Source: Chloranthus sessilifolius
Taxonomy: Eukaryota > Streptophyta > Magnoliopsida > Chloranthales > Chloranthaceae
Length of the DNA: 64,000 nt
NCBI GenBank assembly: GCA_021018995.1
Contig: CM037587.1
Span: 71,753,604-71,817,603 of the forward strand
Direction: 5' to 3'
The notes under the pieces are model-generated. The model ran no database searches and was not told the DNA's origin. It worked only from the letters and a program-made list of their open reading frames with translations. A program made the translations under genes and the position numbers. This document shows, one piece after another, positions 1 to 11,035 of this stretch (positions are counted from its first letter, which is position 1; each line of letters opens with the position of its first letter).

Positions 1-723
1 AATAGAATTCTGTGTGTGTGTATTGGCGCTTAATTCACTTTGAGTCGGTCACTAACTTGGGAGTGACCGGCCGGGCAGGGCATCCTAGTTCTAGTGTACT
101 TTGGAACCAATTCCGTGCATATGGATATGCGTGGAATCCAATTCCGTGCAGGGTTGTCTGTGTGAAATTGGGGAATTTGGGTGGTCTTGGGAATTAGAGT
201 CCCAGTCCGCATCTGGGTTGATTTCGCATGTATGGGGTCACGTGAAATCGATTCTACGTGCTTCTGTATGCACGAGATCAGAGTCTTTGGACGGTCTGCG
301 CAGAGCAGGTTCTAGTCCAAGTGGGGCTGATTCCATGTAGGTCCAAGTAGTTGGACCTACGTGGAATCGAATTTAGTGCATGAGCACTTACGCATAATTC
401 GGGTTTTGAGGTGGTCCGTGGGAAGAGTGGACCTGGTCCAAGTGGGACCAATTACGCGCGTGTGTCCACACGTGTAATTGATTTTTACGCATTTGTGTAT
501 GCACGGAATTCGGGGACCTCTTGTGTCAAGTTGGGTTTGAGCCGCAGAGCTATTGTTTCAACTTGGGTCTCAACTATATGCTATTGTTTCAATATATGGT
601 TCTCGTATTTAGGGTTTTAAAGTCATCAGAGAAGGCCAGTCCTTATCCGAAGATCGTCGGTAGGGTCAAAGGTTGATCGAATAGGTTTGTACACTCCGAG
701 ACGGCGAAATCAGGATGTCTACA
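1..723. repeat. Tat-type LTR arm, cut by the window start
   Basis: This arm ends in GATGTCTACA and is clearly homologous to the right part of 22298-24987 and, reversed, to 48936-49459 plus 63045 onward. It holds the shared CTCCGAG / GCGAAAT stretch near its end and a series of short words such as CCGTGCAT, GCGTGGAAT and ACGCGCGTGT. The LTR termini are themselves near-inverted (TGTAGRCACC / GGTGYCTACA), so the ends alone do not fix orientation. A primer-site-like sequence and gag follow on +, which makes it look like a 5' LTR. A TATA box conserved in the two longer copies points the other way, so no strand is given. Confidence 0.75.
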
Positions 724-724
724 A

Positions 725-742
725 TAGTGACAACAGTGGAGA
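725..742 (+). other. Degenerate primer binding site, tRNA-Arg type
   Basis: It lies one base after the LTR end at 723 and 38 bases before the gag-like ORF. By eye it matches 12 of 18 positions of the tRNA-Arg-type primer site I associate with Tat elements (TGGCGACTCCACTGGGGA); three of the six mismatches are transitions. The position is exactly right but the match is weak. Confidence 0.4.
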
Positions 743-779
743 AAGTGGTACTGAGTGATGCTACCCTACTAGCCAAGTT

Positions 780-1975
780 ATGAACCACAATGGCAGTGCA
801 CTCACAAAAGGAGGAAAAGAAGTCAATGGATTGCTCCAGTCTCTGACCGACCTATACACAGTTGTAAAAGACCAGAGACAAGTGACTCTGAAAAGCAGAC
901 AAGAAGAAAGGACGTCGACTCCTCCGACTCCCCCAACACATAACACACACACCCTTCACACCTCCTATCACTAAAACCACCAAAGACAACCCTCTCCCGA
1001 GACACCTAAAAATGATACCACGATAAACCTAGACAACCTCCCTCAATTTCTAGATGATTTCATGGCTAGGAAGGAGCATTCTAAATGACCTTTTGGATTC
1101 CACGAATTCGGCCAGAACATCAACTTCATTGTACCCACAGGCTTTAAACTGCCGAAATTCAATAAATACAATGGTGCGGGAAACCCAAATCACCATCTAG
1201 CCTTATTTTGTAACGACTACCTACCAATTCGAACCAATCATGAGCTCCTTATCCACTACTTTCAGAGATCGCTAGAAGGAGAAGCCCTTGACTGGTTCAC
1301 TGCCTTACCTCTATCCGAAATCGAGACATTCGAAGATCTAATTGACAGATTCTAAACCAATACCAGCACATGATTCATGAGCAAATCAGCCTCCATGACT
1401 TAATGACCACAAAACAAGAAAGCAACGAAGACTTGATGACCTTCGCTAATCATTAGAGAATACTTGCTGCTCGAACAGAATACCGCATGAATGACGCAAA
1501 TGCTATAGATATCATCATCAAAAATACCCAACAGCGCCTTCGAAGTGTTCTCATCTTGAGCGATTACTTTGACTTCACCAGCCTCTATCAACATGCTTTG
1601 TGCATCCAGCGTTGCAAAAAAAATGGGGACCTTATTCACTCTACACTAATGTCCGATGGACCCTCTTCCAATGGCCCTAAAACAAACACCTTAAATGAAA
1701 CTCTTAGCCCCGAACAAATCAACATGAACCAAGAACAAAGCCAAATAAACTTCCATCCATATAACCAAACTCGAGATCAATACACGAACCTATACCCTGA
1801 CTATAACCAATCTCTATACTCTAATCATAACCAACAACCATACCCTAACCAGAATCAAGACCAACACCCCAACGCCATGCAAACTAACCTCACAATCTAC
1901 AACCCATTATTTGACCAAACCCAATCAAGCCCACAACTTGCGTACAACACCATACTAACCAACCCTATTTTTTAA
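780..1975 (+). pseudogene. gag: Decayed Tat-type gag
   Basis: Gag of a Tat-lineage Ty3/gypsy element, which would form the nucleocapsid particle. A short N-terminal piece starts at 780. After a stop near 1086 the retrotransposon Gag core reads FGFHEFGQNINFIVPTGFKL, then KYNG, HHLALF, YFQRSLEGEALDWF, closely matching the Gag on the - strand at 45794-46111. Stops and a frameshift occur around 1353-1455. The last open piece (1487-1975) is rich in Asn, Gln, Pro and Tyr. No protease, RT or integrase follows before the next LTR, so this looks like a gag-only, non-autonomous element. Athila was inserted downstream at 2785. Confidence 0.8.
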
Positions 1976-2782
1976 GACCCCTTACCATACCATACTCAAC
2001 CATACCTCCAATCAAACTCTACACCTCCACCCGACTAGCCTGATCCGAAGAATTGAACCACCCTCGGAGCACATCCATACCATTCATTCACAACCAAGTA
2101 ACCCTGTCCAATGCACCAATAAATGGGAAATCACCTTTCGCCCTGAACTGGTCATCAAGATCACTAAGATCCAACCTATCACCGAATTCACCCCTAAACT
2201 AACTCAACCCATCACCAAACCCATCGCCAAGCTCAACACACTTACCCCTAAACTAACCCAACCAATCACTGAAATCACCGAACCCAGTCCCGGATCAACT
2301 CAACCCATCACCAAAGTTGACACACTTATCCCAAAACTAACTTAACCTACCCCCAAACCAACTCGACCAAACTTCGAACTCAATAACTTACCCACCAATG
2401 AGTTAACCACTGCGCTCCTCGAGCATTCCAACTTTACGATCGATACCTGGGCAAACTTGCATACCGGTTCCAGAAGAAATTCTTGAACTAATCTACCCAT
2501 ATACTACAACAACATTCAAACTTAAACCGATCATAAAACTAAGCACTGAATGCAAACCCGTAATCAAATCTATCCCCAAAATCACCAGCCCTCTCACTTC
2601 AAAACCAATCCACCAACATACTACGACACCATTTATAGTTAAACCAATCACGAAACTACACTTTGAACTTGAACCTGTAATCGAATTAAGACCCCTAATC
2701 AAATACACTCTGGAATTAATCCCCAAGCCCAAACGCATTATAGGACACATGATCGAACACATCACCCCACCAACCTTAAACC
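1640..2782 (+). repeat. Left copy of a 1143-bp duplication flanking Athila
   Basis: This stretch reappears at 20502-21644 at a constant offset of 18862, so no net gap, and with only a few percent substitutions by eye (for example AAAAC/AAAGC and CGAAC/CAAAC near the start). The two copies lie directly outside the two ends of the + Athila element. A simple insertion would not duplicate host sequence on this scale. It contains the 3' end of gag and the start of the G-poor tail. Confidence 0.9.
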
Positions 2783-2784
2783 TA
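1976..2784 (+). repeat. G-poor, Thr/Pro/Ile-rich gag-distal region
   Basis: The + strand is built of A, C and T with very little G. It repeats variants of CCTAAACTAACYCAACC and ATCACCAAAC. Read on + it gives degenerate peptides of the type PKLTQPIT with occasional stops. It looks like a decayed repetitive C-terminal extension of the upstream gag rather than an independent gene. ORFs read on the opposite strand here are composition artefacts. Confidence 0.55.
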
Positions 2785-5214
2785 GGTTAAGACATGAAAA
2801 GTACCACTTTTCACCCCTTAACTTAGCCTCTATTAGACCCTTAGCCATCAAATAAATGTGTGTTAAGTCATTTCTGTAGGTAATAAACAGTAGCTACAGT
2901 AAGGCCTGAACCCTGTTAAGGAGCCCACTTTTGCCCCAGAAGTCCCTCAGAAGGATGAAAGCTGAACCCATACAAGAATTGAACCTCGCACAGCTTTCAC
3001 AAGCTTTAAAGGATTTAGAAATTAAGCCTCGCGCAGTCCTCACGAGTTTCCCAAGACTTCATTTCCAATTGCCCGCACTGTTCTCACGCAGTTGAGTGAC
3101 AGAGGGGCTTCAGAATCATACTTTGCACTCATGCTCAAATATAATATGTTGCAGCGCAGCTCAAGAAAGCAGCTCTCAAACCTCACGCAGTTCACTCAGA
3201 TCAACTGAGGAGAGAGAGCTCCAGGTATTTCAGCGCACAGCTGTCGCGTAGTGGCCGTGGGATGTAAAACTTCATAAAAAACTCTCGCGCAATTCAGAGA
3301 CCAATGCACATCACGTCCTCGTGAAGATCCATTGAGAAACAAACTGCTCGCGCGATTCCCACGCCATTCAAAAGGAAAGTGCAATCCCGTGAAGACCAGA
3401 GCAATCCAGCGAGGATTCAGTGCTCTATCGCATGACTGCTTCAGCTGCAACTAAGACAACCCCGCGATAGCTAGAATTTCAAGCTAATCCAATCTCGCGA
3501 AGGCCGTGCTACCATGCGACAGTCTTGGAAACCAGTGCTACCTGGCGAGGCTCTGAACTCTAACTCTCCCTCACCTCTACAGAGGACATTCTAGAAACTT
3601 CCAGCAATTAGGGCACACATTCTAACGCTCCAAGTTCTGTGCATGCACCCCGAGGCATCCAAGGAACAGTATTAGGCCATGTGGCATCGTTAAAATTAGG
3701 GTTTCCTAACCCTAATGTGCCGCCAAACTAACTGCTATATAAAACTAAGCCTGGTTTAGGTTTAGGGGACTCTCTGCTTAGAATAGAATTTAGTCTATCT
3801 TCTTCTTACAGTAGCGACAGATCTCTAGTAAGGTTTAGGTAGATTTGTTTTTACTTTTTCTTCTGTCCATAGACCAACATTTGCTGGCTATGCCTTTGTA
3901 TGACTATTTGGAATACATTTATAGAGTTTCATGATAGGGTGTTTTACTTTTATGGGATTTTTGTGAGTTGTTCTGTACAAGGCTGTTACCTTGAGATCCT
4001 CCATTGCTAGGACGTATTGCAAGCAATGGAGGACTGATTTTATGGTTTACTCAGATCCAAGTGACCTGTGTGTCTGGGCTAACATGCTCCCATACAGGCC
4101 TAGCCCCACCACAAGACCTACTAGATCTGAAGTCCCCATGGGAGCAATGAGCTTTTGTAGCCTTGTGAACATGGTGCTGGCAGCAATGTTTCTTGTTCTA
4201 TCTTGAGCTTTGTGGGGAGGATAACCTCTGGGATAGTCTGTGACCATTTAAGTGGACAAGTTTTAGCCTTAGGGTGAAGCCAACCCACAGACTCAAGATA
4301 GATTATTCTTCTCTGCACTTGTGCTTGTAGCCCTATGAGAGATTGTGCTGAGACAAACTCCCCTGTATGTGTATAGACCCGCCATCAGATGGCAGATCAG
4401 GTTTGGTTATAGAGATTGTAGGCTTGCGACTGGATCACTGCAGTCAATCTAAAGCAGTGGACAGCTGGATCTAAGGCTACACTCAAACTCTTGCTGGTTC
4501 TATGTGTCTAGGCTAACATGCTCCCATACAGGCCTAGCCCCACACATAGCACTTTAGAGGTTGAGGTTACCTATGGATTCTTGTGCTTGTAGCCTGGATG
4601 AAGTAGTGCCTACAATGATAAACTTGTTCTGACCCATCTATGGACTGTGGTTCCCCAATTGGATAATCTGTGACCATTTAAGTGGATAGGTTATAGCCAT
4701 AAAGGGATTGGATCATGGCACAGAGATGAGTTGGATTCTTTCTCCTCAGTGGTGATAATGTAGCCACTGGACAGGACTTCTATAGCAGTAGATCTGAATT
4801 TGAGTCATGAAACCCATCAGATCTGAACCTAATAAGCATACTTCTCACCCTTTTATATTTATTTTCTCACTCCATCTTATTTCTTAACCCTTTCTATAGT
4901 TTAGACATTAGGATACCTTAGAATTTAGATTTTAGTGACCCTAAATCCCCTTCCATTTAGGATTGCCAGATCTGTAGTCAGATCTGGAGGGCCTACTAAA
5001 GATGGCTCCCTTGGAGCTTAAGATCAATTTCCCTGTGGGACAAACTCTTACTTATCAAAACTTGCTACAACAGGCCCTGTATCTTGCAGGATTGTGCATA
5101 TTTTAGGCTTGCTGCTCTATCATTTTCAATTCACCTTTCATTCATTTTTATTCACCCCATTCTTATCACTACCCCTAATAAAGTCAGTAGCAAGCACTTA
5201 AAAATAGCCTAACA
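2785..5214 (+). repeat. 5' LTR of the + Athila element
   Basis: It begins GGTTAAGACATG (the 3' copy has TGTTAAGACATG) and ends CCTAACA directly before the primer site. U3 (to about 3735) carries an array of CGCGCAG, CGCGAGG and decayed CACGAG words around 2990-3540, then an inverted telobox repeat and a TATA box. The long R-U5 part carries a duplicated module: GGCTAACATGCTCCCATACA followed by GGCCTAGCCCC occurs near 4076 and 4511, and CTGTGACCATTTAAGTGGA near 4240 and 4669. Confidence 0.9.
3695..3744 (+). promoter_or_regulatory. Inverted telobox repeat plus TATA box of the 5' LTR
   Basis: Arms ATTAGGGTT and AACCCTAAT around a four-base centre (3695-3716), then TATATAAAA at 3736-3744. The same pair is found in the other three Athila LTRs. 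The telobox AAACCCTAA is a known plant promoter element. The gap to the TATA box is about 20 bp. Confidence 0.75.
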
Positions 5215-5220
5215 AGTTTT

Positions 5221-5238
5221 TGGCACCATTGCCGAGGA
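5221..5238 (+). other. Primer binding site, tRNA-Asp type (+ Athila)
   Basis: It follows the LTR end by six bases and matches 15 of 18 positions of the complement of the plant tRNA-Asp 3' end (TGGCGCCGTTGCCGGGGA). All three mismatches are G to A; two of them fall in CpG sites, consistent with decay of methylated cytosine. Confidence 0.85.
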
Positions 5239-5542
5239 TATTGATCTTTTAGTAGACTCTAGATTTTTTTTAATTCTGTATTCTTTGGTAGCTGTATTTG
5301 TGAATAATTGATACTGCTGATTTACATTTGAAAATTTTCTTACAGATTTGGACCGTAGCAGAGAAGGAGAGTAGAATTGCACTGGGAGTCTAGCTACCTC
5401 TGTTTGCACTTCTCTAACCCTCAAAACTCAGTCTATTTCTCATTTGAAGATTCCATAGCATAGCAGTTGATTAGGATAGTTGCATTTTTTTTTTAAGTGC
5501 AATGTGCCTACAAATAGTCTTCCTTGTTGTTGGTGTGTGTGC

Positions 5543-7144
5543 ATGTTAGGAAGGAGATCCCTCAGTCCTACATTAGAGCCTGCTAACCCTGAGATAGAAA
5601 GGGGTAGAAGACCGAGATGGCATAGACACACCACAGTTGAGCCCCCTATTGAAATTGAGATAGCTGTTATGGGTGAAGAACAACCTAGAACATTGAAGGA
5701 ATTGAATGCTCCGAATGATGACAATTCTCCATTCAGCATCCAATTCCCTGATGTTCAAGGAAACTACGAAATCAAAACTTCCATCATCCAAATGCTTCCT
5801 TCTTTCCATGGGCTTAGCAGGGAAGACCCTTACAAGCACATTGACCAGTTCTTAGCCCTGTGCACGACATTCTCCATTGCTGGTTTGGGACCAGAAGCCA
5901 CTAGGTTAAGGCTCTTTCCTTTCTCCCTAAAGGATAGGGCCATGACCTAATTATCTACTCTCCCAAACAACAGCATCACCTCCTGGAAAGACCTCCAGAC
6001 AAGATTTCTGTCTAAATTTTTCCCAGAGACCAAGACCTGCCAGTTGAGGAAAGGCATACTTTCTTTTGCCCAATCCCCAACTAAAGATTTTAACCAGTGC
6101 TGGGATAAATTTAACAGCTGATGAGGCATGGGACTTGTTCGAGGTCATAAGTGAAAATGCTTTCCAGAAGATGTCCTCTTCTAGAACTGTTCAAGAACCA
6201 TCTCCTAAGCTGGGGGTGGCTGTGACTTCTAAAGGAAAAATGTATGAAGTTAGGGGAAATGATGATCTGAGAATGCAGATGGCCAATCTTACTGAAAGAT
6301 TTGATAAACTTTTGACTATGGTGCAGCCCAGAATGGCTGCACAAGTGATGGAGGCATGTCTGATATGCCAATCTCCACAGCACACAATAGAAGAATGTCC
6401 ATCTGCGGGGCAATACCCTAAGTTTGTAATGGAACAGTCAGTCACGCCAATCTTTTGACAAAGAATAACTGGTGGCTATAATAAACAACCATATGGATAC
6501 CAGCACCAAAATGCTAGATACCAATGGAGACACCACCCAAATTTGAGATGGAGGTAAGACAATTATATGCAGACACAGCAGATGTTGGCCTTACCTCAAA
6601 GGCCACAGCAACAGTTTAACCAGGGTTATGCCCAAAGGTCGAATTTCCAACAACAGCAGCCCCAGCAACAAAATTAATTGATAGTTCCCCCACCTCAGCC
6701 CCGAAGTGCTTCTTTTGAGGACTAGGTTTTGGCCTAATTGCAAAGCCTCGGACCCTTAAATCAGACTGTGACTTCTCACAGTCAAAGCATTAAGAAAATA
6801 GAAGAGCAGCTTGGCCAAATAGCCAATGCTCTAGCTAAAAGAGAGGAGGGCAGGTTGCCAAGCCAACCAATTGCCAACCCTAAGGGCCAGTATTCCATCG
6901 GAGAAGGCTCCTCCAATTTTGAGGGGGCCAATGCCATTACTGCCCTAAGGACTGGTAGGATGGTAGACAACCAGGTGGGAAAGGAACAAGGAGAGGTCTA
7001 TCCTAAGGAAATGTCATGTGAAAGTGATAAGGATTTTGTTAAGGCACAGAGTAAAGAACTGTCTACTGCCCTTCAACAAGGGAAAAATAAAGTGGTTGTA
7101 GTTGAGCCTCAGCAGGAGATAAAAATAGAAAAAAGAAAAAAATA
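5543..7144 (+). pseudogene. gag: Decayed Athila gag (+ copy)
   Basis: Structural protein of the element. The start chosen is the ATG at 5543 (MLGRRSLSPTLEP), also present in the - copy at 60173. The capsid region runs to about 6110 with a stop at 5947 (DRAMT then stop; the - copy reads DRASTWLATL). Relative to the - copy about 40-50 codons are missing around 6110. A CCHC knuckle of the form C-x2-C-x4-H-x4-C is intact at about 6356-6400 (CLICQSPQHTIEEC). A Gln-rich tail follows with further stops near 6457, 6555, 6677 and 6723. The last piece (6738-7144) holds SIKKIEEQLGQIANALAKRE, a likely short coiled coil. Confidence 0.88.
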
Positions 7145-8059
7145 AAAGTTCAGCCATGGGCTTGCAGCTGAGGAACCGGATACCTCATTACCATTTCCTC
7201 AAGCTTTGAGTGGCCCTGCCCCTTTTGATAAGGGTCAGGCACAGATAGAGGAAATGATGGAGACCTTTAAGTAGGTCAAGATAAATTTATCCCTGCTTGA
7301 TGCAATCCGACAAGTCCCAGCCTATGCAAAGTTTCTGAAAGACCTATGTACTCAAAAAAGGAAGGCCAGAGGCCATTTGTCCAAGAAGGTCTTTCGTTGA
7401 TACAAAGGAATTCTATTAACCATGACAATACCTGAGAAGTTGCAAGACCCAGGGATACCCACTATTCACTGTATTATTGGTGACCACACGATTGGAAGGG
7501 CCCTTTTGGAGCTTGGAGCCAGTGTTAACCTGCTGCCATACAGTGTATATCAGCAGTTAGGTTTGGGGGAGCTGAAGCCCACCCCCATTGTTCTATTGAT
7601 GGCTGATAGGTCTGAGAGAAAGCCCATAGGAGTGGTCGAGGATGTCCTAGTGGGGGTAGACAAGTTCTTCTATCCTGCAGACTTCCTTGTCTTGGACATG
7701 GGCTGTAACAAGAGTACATCTCCGATACCTGTTATTCTGGCAGACCATTCTTGGCCACTGCCAATGCATGCATTCAATGCAGGTATGGAATCATGGAGGT
7801 CACTTTCAGACATATGAAAGTTGAGCTTAATGTGTACAACAGTGCAAAGCACCCTCAGCTGGACAATGAGGAATGCTTTGCAATGGATGTACTAGAAGAA
7901 ATTGTTGAAGAAGAACTGCACACTCTGCTGGAGTGGAGCAACATTGCCACTGATTTAACTGAAGTTTGGAACTTGGTGGAGGAAGGAAGCCTAGCTTTGA
8001 TGCCAGAAGACATACCCCTCGTGAAGTCTTCTGTGGGCTTAGTGCAACATTCCAATTAG
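7145..8059 (+). pseudogene. Athila protease region (+ copy), catalytic Asp replaced
   Basis: Aspartic protease that would cut the Gag-Pol polyprotein. The pepsin-like signature reads LLELGASVNLLPYSVYQQLG at about 7505-7560, where Athila proteases normally have Asp in place of the Glu before LGAS. The rest is recognisable: ADRSERKPIG, VEDVLVGVDKFFYPADFLVL, then PVIL. The usual GRPFLATANA that follows is frameshifted at about 7740. Stops lie at 7144, 7272 and 7399. A linker to RT continues from about 7751 to 8059. The - copy has Asn at the same catalytic position. Confidence 0.85.
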
Positions 8060-8068
8060 AAACCTACA

Positions 8069-9907
8069 TTGTTGCCCCTTCCTCCAACCAACAATACACC
8101 AATCCTGCCATCTATACAACAAGCCCCTGATCTGGAGCTCAAGAAGCTGCCAGAGACATTAAAATATGCTTTCCTTGAGAAAGAAGAGAAACTTCCTGTG
8201 ATTATCTCCTCTTCTCTTACCAGTGAGCAAGAGGAGGAGTTGCTAACTGTTTTGAGGAAGCACAAGAAAGCAATTGGCTGGACCATTACTGATCTAGGAG
8301 GAATTGATTCATCAATTTGTATGCATAGGATTCATCTAGAGGAGGGCTCAACACCCTCCAGGGAAATGCAGAGGAAACTTAATCCTCACATGCAAGAGGT
8401 GGTTCTAAAAGAAATCATTAAGTTCCTGGATGCTGGGGTAATTTACCCCATCTCTGATTCTGAATGGGTGGCACCAATCTAGGTGGTACCCAAGAAATCT
8501 GGCATAACAGTGATCAAAACTGACTCTGGAGAGTTGAGACCAGCCAGGGAGACCACTGGCTGGAGAGTTTGCATCGATTATCGAAAACTCAACTCCAAGA
8601 CAAGAAAAGACCACTTCCCTCTCCCTTTTATTGATCAAATTTTGGACAAGTTGGCTGGGAAAGCTTTTTACTATTTTCTTGATGGGTACTCAGGGTACAA
8701 TCAGATCCCTGTGCACCCCCTTAATCAAGAGAAAACTATATTTACTTGTCCTTTTGGCACCTTTGCTTACAGAAGGATGTCTTTTGGACTGTGTAATGCC
8801 CTTGCCACCTTTCAGAGGTGTATGTATGTCATTTTTTCTGATATGATTGACAAATTCTTGGAAATTTTCATGGATGACTTTTCGGTCCATGGGAATAGCT
8901 TTGACCAATGTCTACAACACCTCCATCAAGTCCTACAAAGATGTGAAGAGACCAACTTGGTCTTAAGTTGGGAGAAGAGCCACTTCATGGTAATAGAAGG
9001 AATTGTGTTGGGCCATGTAGTCTCTAAAGATGGAATTGAAGTAGACAAGGCCAAAGTTGACCTCATTAAAAATCTGCCCCCTCCAAGAATAGCCAAGCAA
9101 ATCAGATCCTTCCTTGGCCATGCTGGATTCTACAGGAGGTTTATCAAAGACTTCAGCAAAATTGCTAAACCATTGTGCCACCTGCTCTGTCAGGATGTGC
9201 CCTTTAACTTCTCCGCTGAATGTCTGAAGGCTATTGAAACTTTAAAAATTTGCCTCACTTATGCCCCTATACTCCAAACACCTGACTATACCCTGCCCTT
9301 TGAGTTGATGAGTGATGCATCTGACTTGGCAATAGGTGCTGTCTTGGGCCAGAGAAAGGATAAGCTGCCTATGGTCATTGTATATCTCAGCAAATCACTT
9401 GCTGAAGCTCAACTGAACTATACAACCACTGAGAAAGACCTTCTGGCAGTGGTTTTTACTGTGGATAAGTTTAGACCTTACCTACTTGGGTCTAAAACAG
9501 TCATCTTCACTAACCACTCAGCATTAAAATACCTACTGTCCAAGAAGGATGCAAAGCCCAGATTGATTAGATGGATACTCCTATTGCAGGAGTTTGACAT
9601 CGAAATCAAAGACAAGAAAGGTGTAGAAAATGTGGTGGCTGACCACTTGTCCAGAATTATGTTGGAGAAAGATGTTGATGACCTCACTATAAATGATGTA
9701 TTCCTGGATGAGCAATTATTTGCCATCCAATCTTTAGTTCCTTGGTATGCACATATTGTCAATTATCTAGTTATAAGTAAGATCCCTTCCCATTGGACAA
9801 AACTGGATAAAGACCTGTTTTTCTCACAAGTCAAATTCTTTTTCTGGGAGGAACCTTGCTTGTACAAGTATTGTGCAGACCAAATTATTCAGAAATGTGT
9901 TCCCTAA
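8069..9907 (+). pseudogene. pol: Athila reverse transcriptase and RNase H (+ copy)
   Basis: RNA-dependent DNA polymerase plus RNase H. RT runs from about 8270 to 9230 with [16 protein letters not shown], then VCIDYRKLN, the catalytic FMDD box at about 8866-8880 and [17 protein letters not shown] at 8480 replaces the Gln codon seen in the - copy. Changes in conserved spots ([12 protein letters not shown] for [12 protein letters not shown]) are C-to-T type. RNase H follows ([25 protein letters not shown], then TNHSALKYL with Asn for the expected Asp of TDH). The stretch 8483-9907 is otherwise open for 474 codons. Confidence 0.92.
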
Positions 9908-11035
9908 AGTGATATCCCCAGTATTCTGGCCATGTGCCATGAAAATGCCTGTGGGGGTCACTTTAGTGGGAGAAAAATAGCTGACAAAGTGTTACAGTGT
10001 GGTTTCTATTGGCCTTCTTTTTTCAGAGATGCCCATACACACTGCAAGGCCTGTGAAAGATGTCAGAAACTAGGAGGGCTATCTAAACAAAATTCAATGC
10101 CTTTACGGCCCATCCTGGTTGTAGAACTGTTTGATGTGTGGGGTATTGATTTTATGGGCCCCTTTCCTCCTTCAAATGGTTTTCATTTTATCTTAGTGGC
10201 AGTGGACTATGTTTCCAAATGGGTCGAAGCTATTGCCACAAGAACTAATGATAATCAGGTGGTCCTCAAGTTCATAAAGCAGAATATCTTCTCCAGATTT
10301 GGTACCCCTCGAGCCATTATCAGTGATGGGGGAAGCCATTTCTGTAATAAAAATTTCGAGAGCTTGCTCAAGAAATATTCTGTCACCCATAGGATTGCTA
10401 CTCCCTACCACCCACAAACCAGTGGGCAAGTTGAAATTTCAAATAGGGAGATTAAGCATATCCTTGAGAAGACTGTGAGGACTGATAAGAAGGATTAGGC
10501 TGACAAGCCTAATGATGCACTGTGGGCTTATAGGACTGTCTATAAGACCCCCATCGGTATGTCTCCTTTCAAACTGATCTATGGCAAAGCCTGCCATCTC
10601 CCAATGGAATTAGAACACAAGGCCTATTGGGCCATCAAACATTTAAATTTAGATCTAACTTCTGTTGGTCATCACAGGTTGCTGCAACTGTTAAAATTGG
10701 AAGAACTAAGGATGGATTCATATGCCAATGCAAGGATCTATAAGGAAAGGTCAAAAGCTTTCTTTGATAAAGGGCTGTTGAGAAAGAGTTTCACTGCTGG
10801 TGATAAGGTTTGGTTGTTTAACTCTAAACTTAAATTTTTTCCAGGCAAATTGAAATCCAGATGGGAAGGTCCTTACATTGTCATGCATGTATCCCCATCT
10901 GGTGCTGTGGAAATCAAAGATCCTAAATCTGGGAGACTCTTGAAGGTGAATGGTCAAAGGCTTAAGCCTTATTTTGAAAAACCTGCCGACCTTTTGGCCA
11001 CCATTCACTATCAAGGGGATCCTTCTTCAAACTGA
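9908..11035 (+). pseudogene. pol: Athila integrase (+ copy)
   Basis: Integrase that would insert the cDNA. The HHCC zinc domain is at about 9940-10075 ([18 protein letters not shown]). The D,D,E triad is readable: Asp in GIDFMGPF, Asp in IISDGGSHF, Glu in [11 protein letters not shown]. The C-terminal part carries the GPY/F-type motif RWEGPYIV at about 10858-10882. Stops at 9905-9907 (GAA to TAA compared with the - copy) and at 10496-10498 (TGG to TAG) break the frame. The final TGA is at 11033-11035. Confidence 0.92.
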
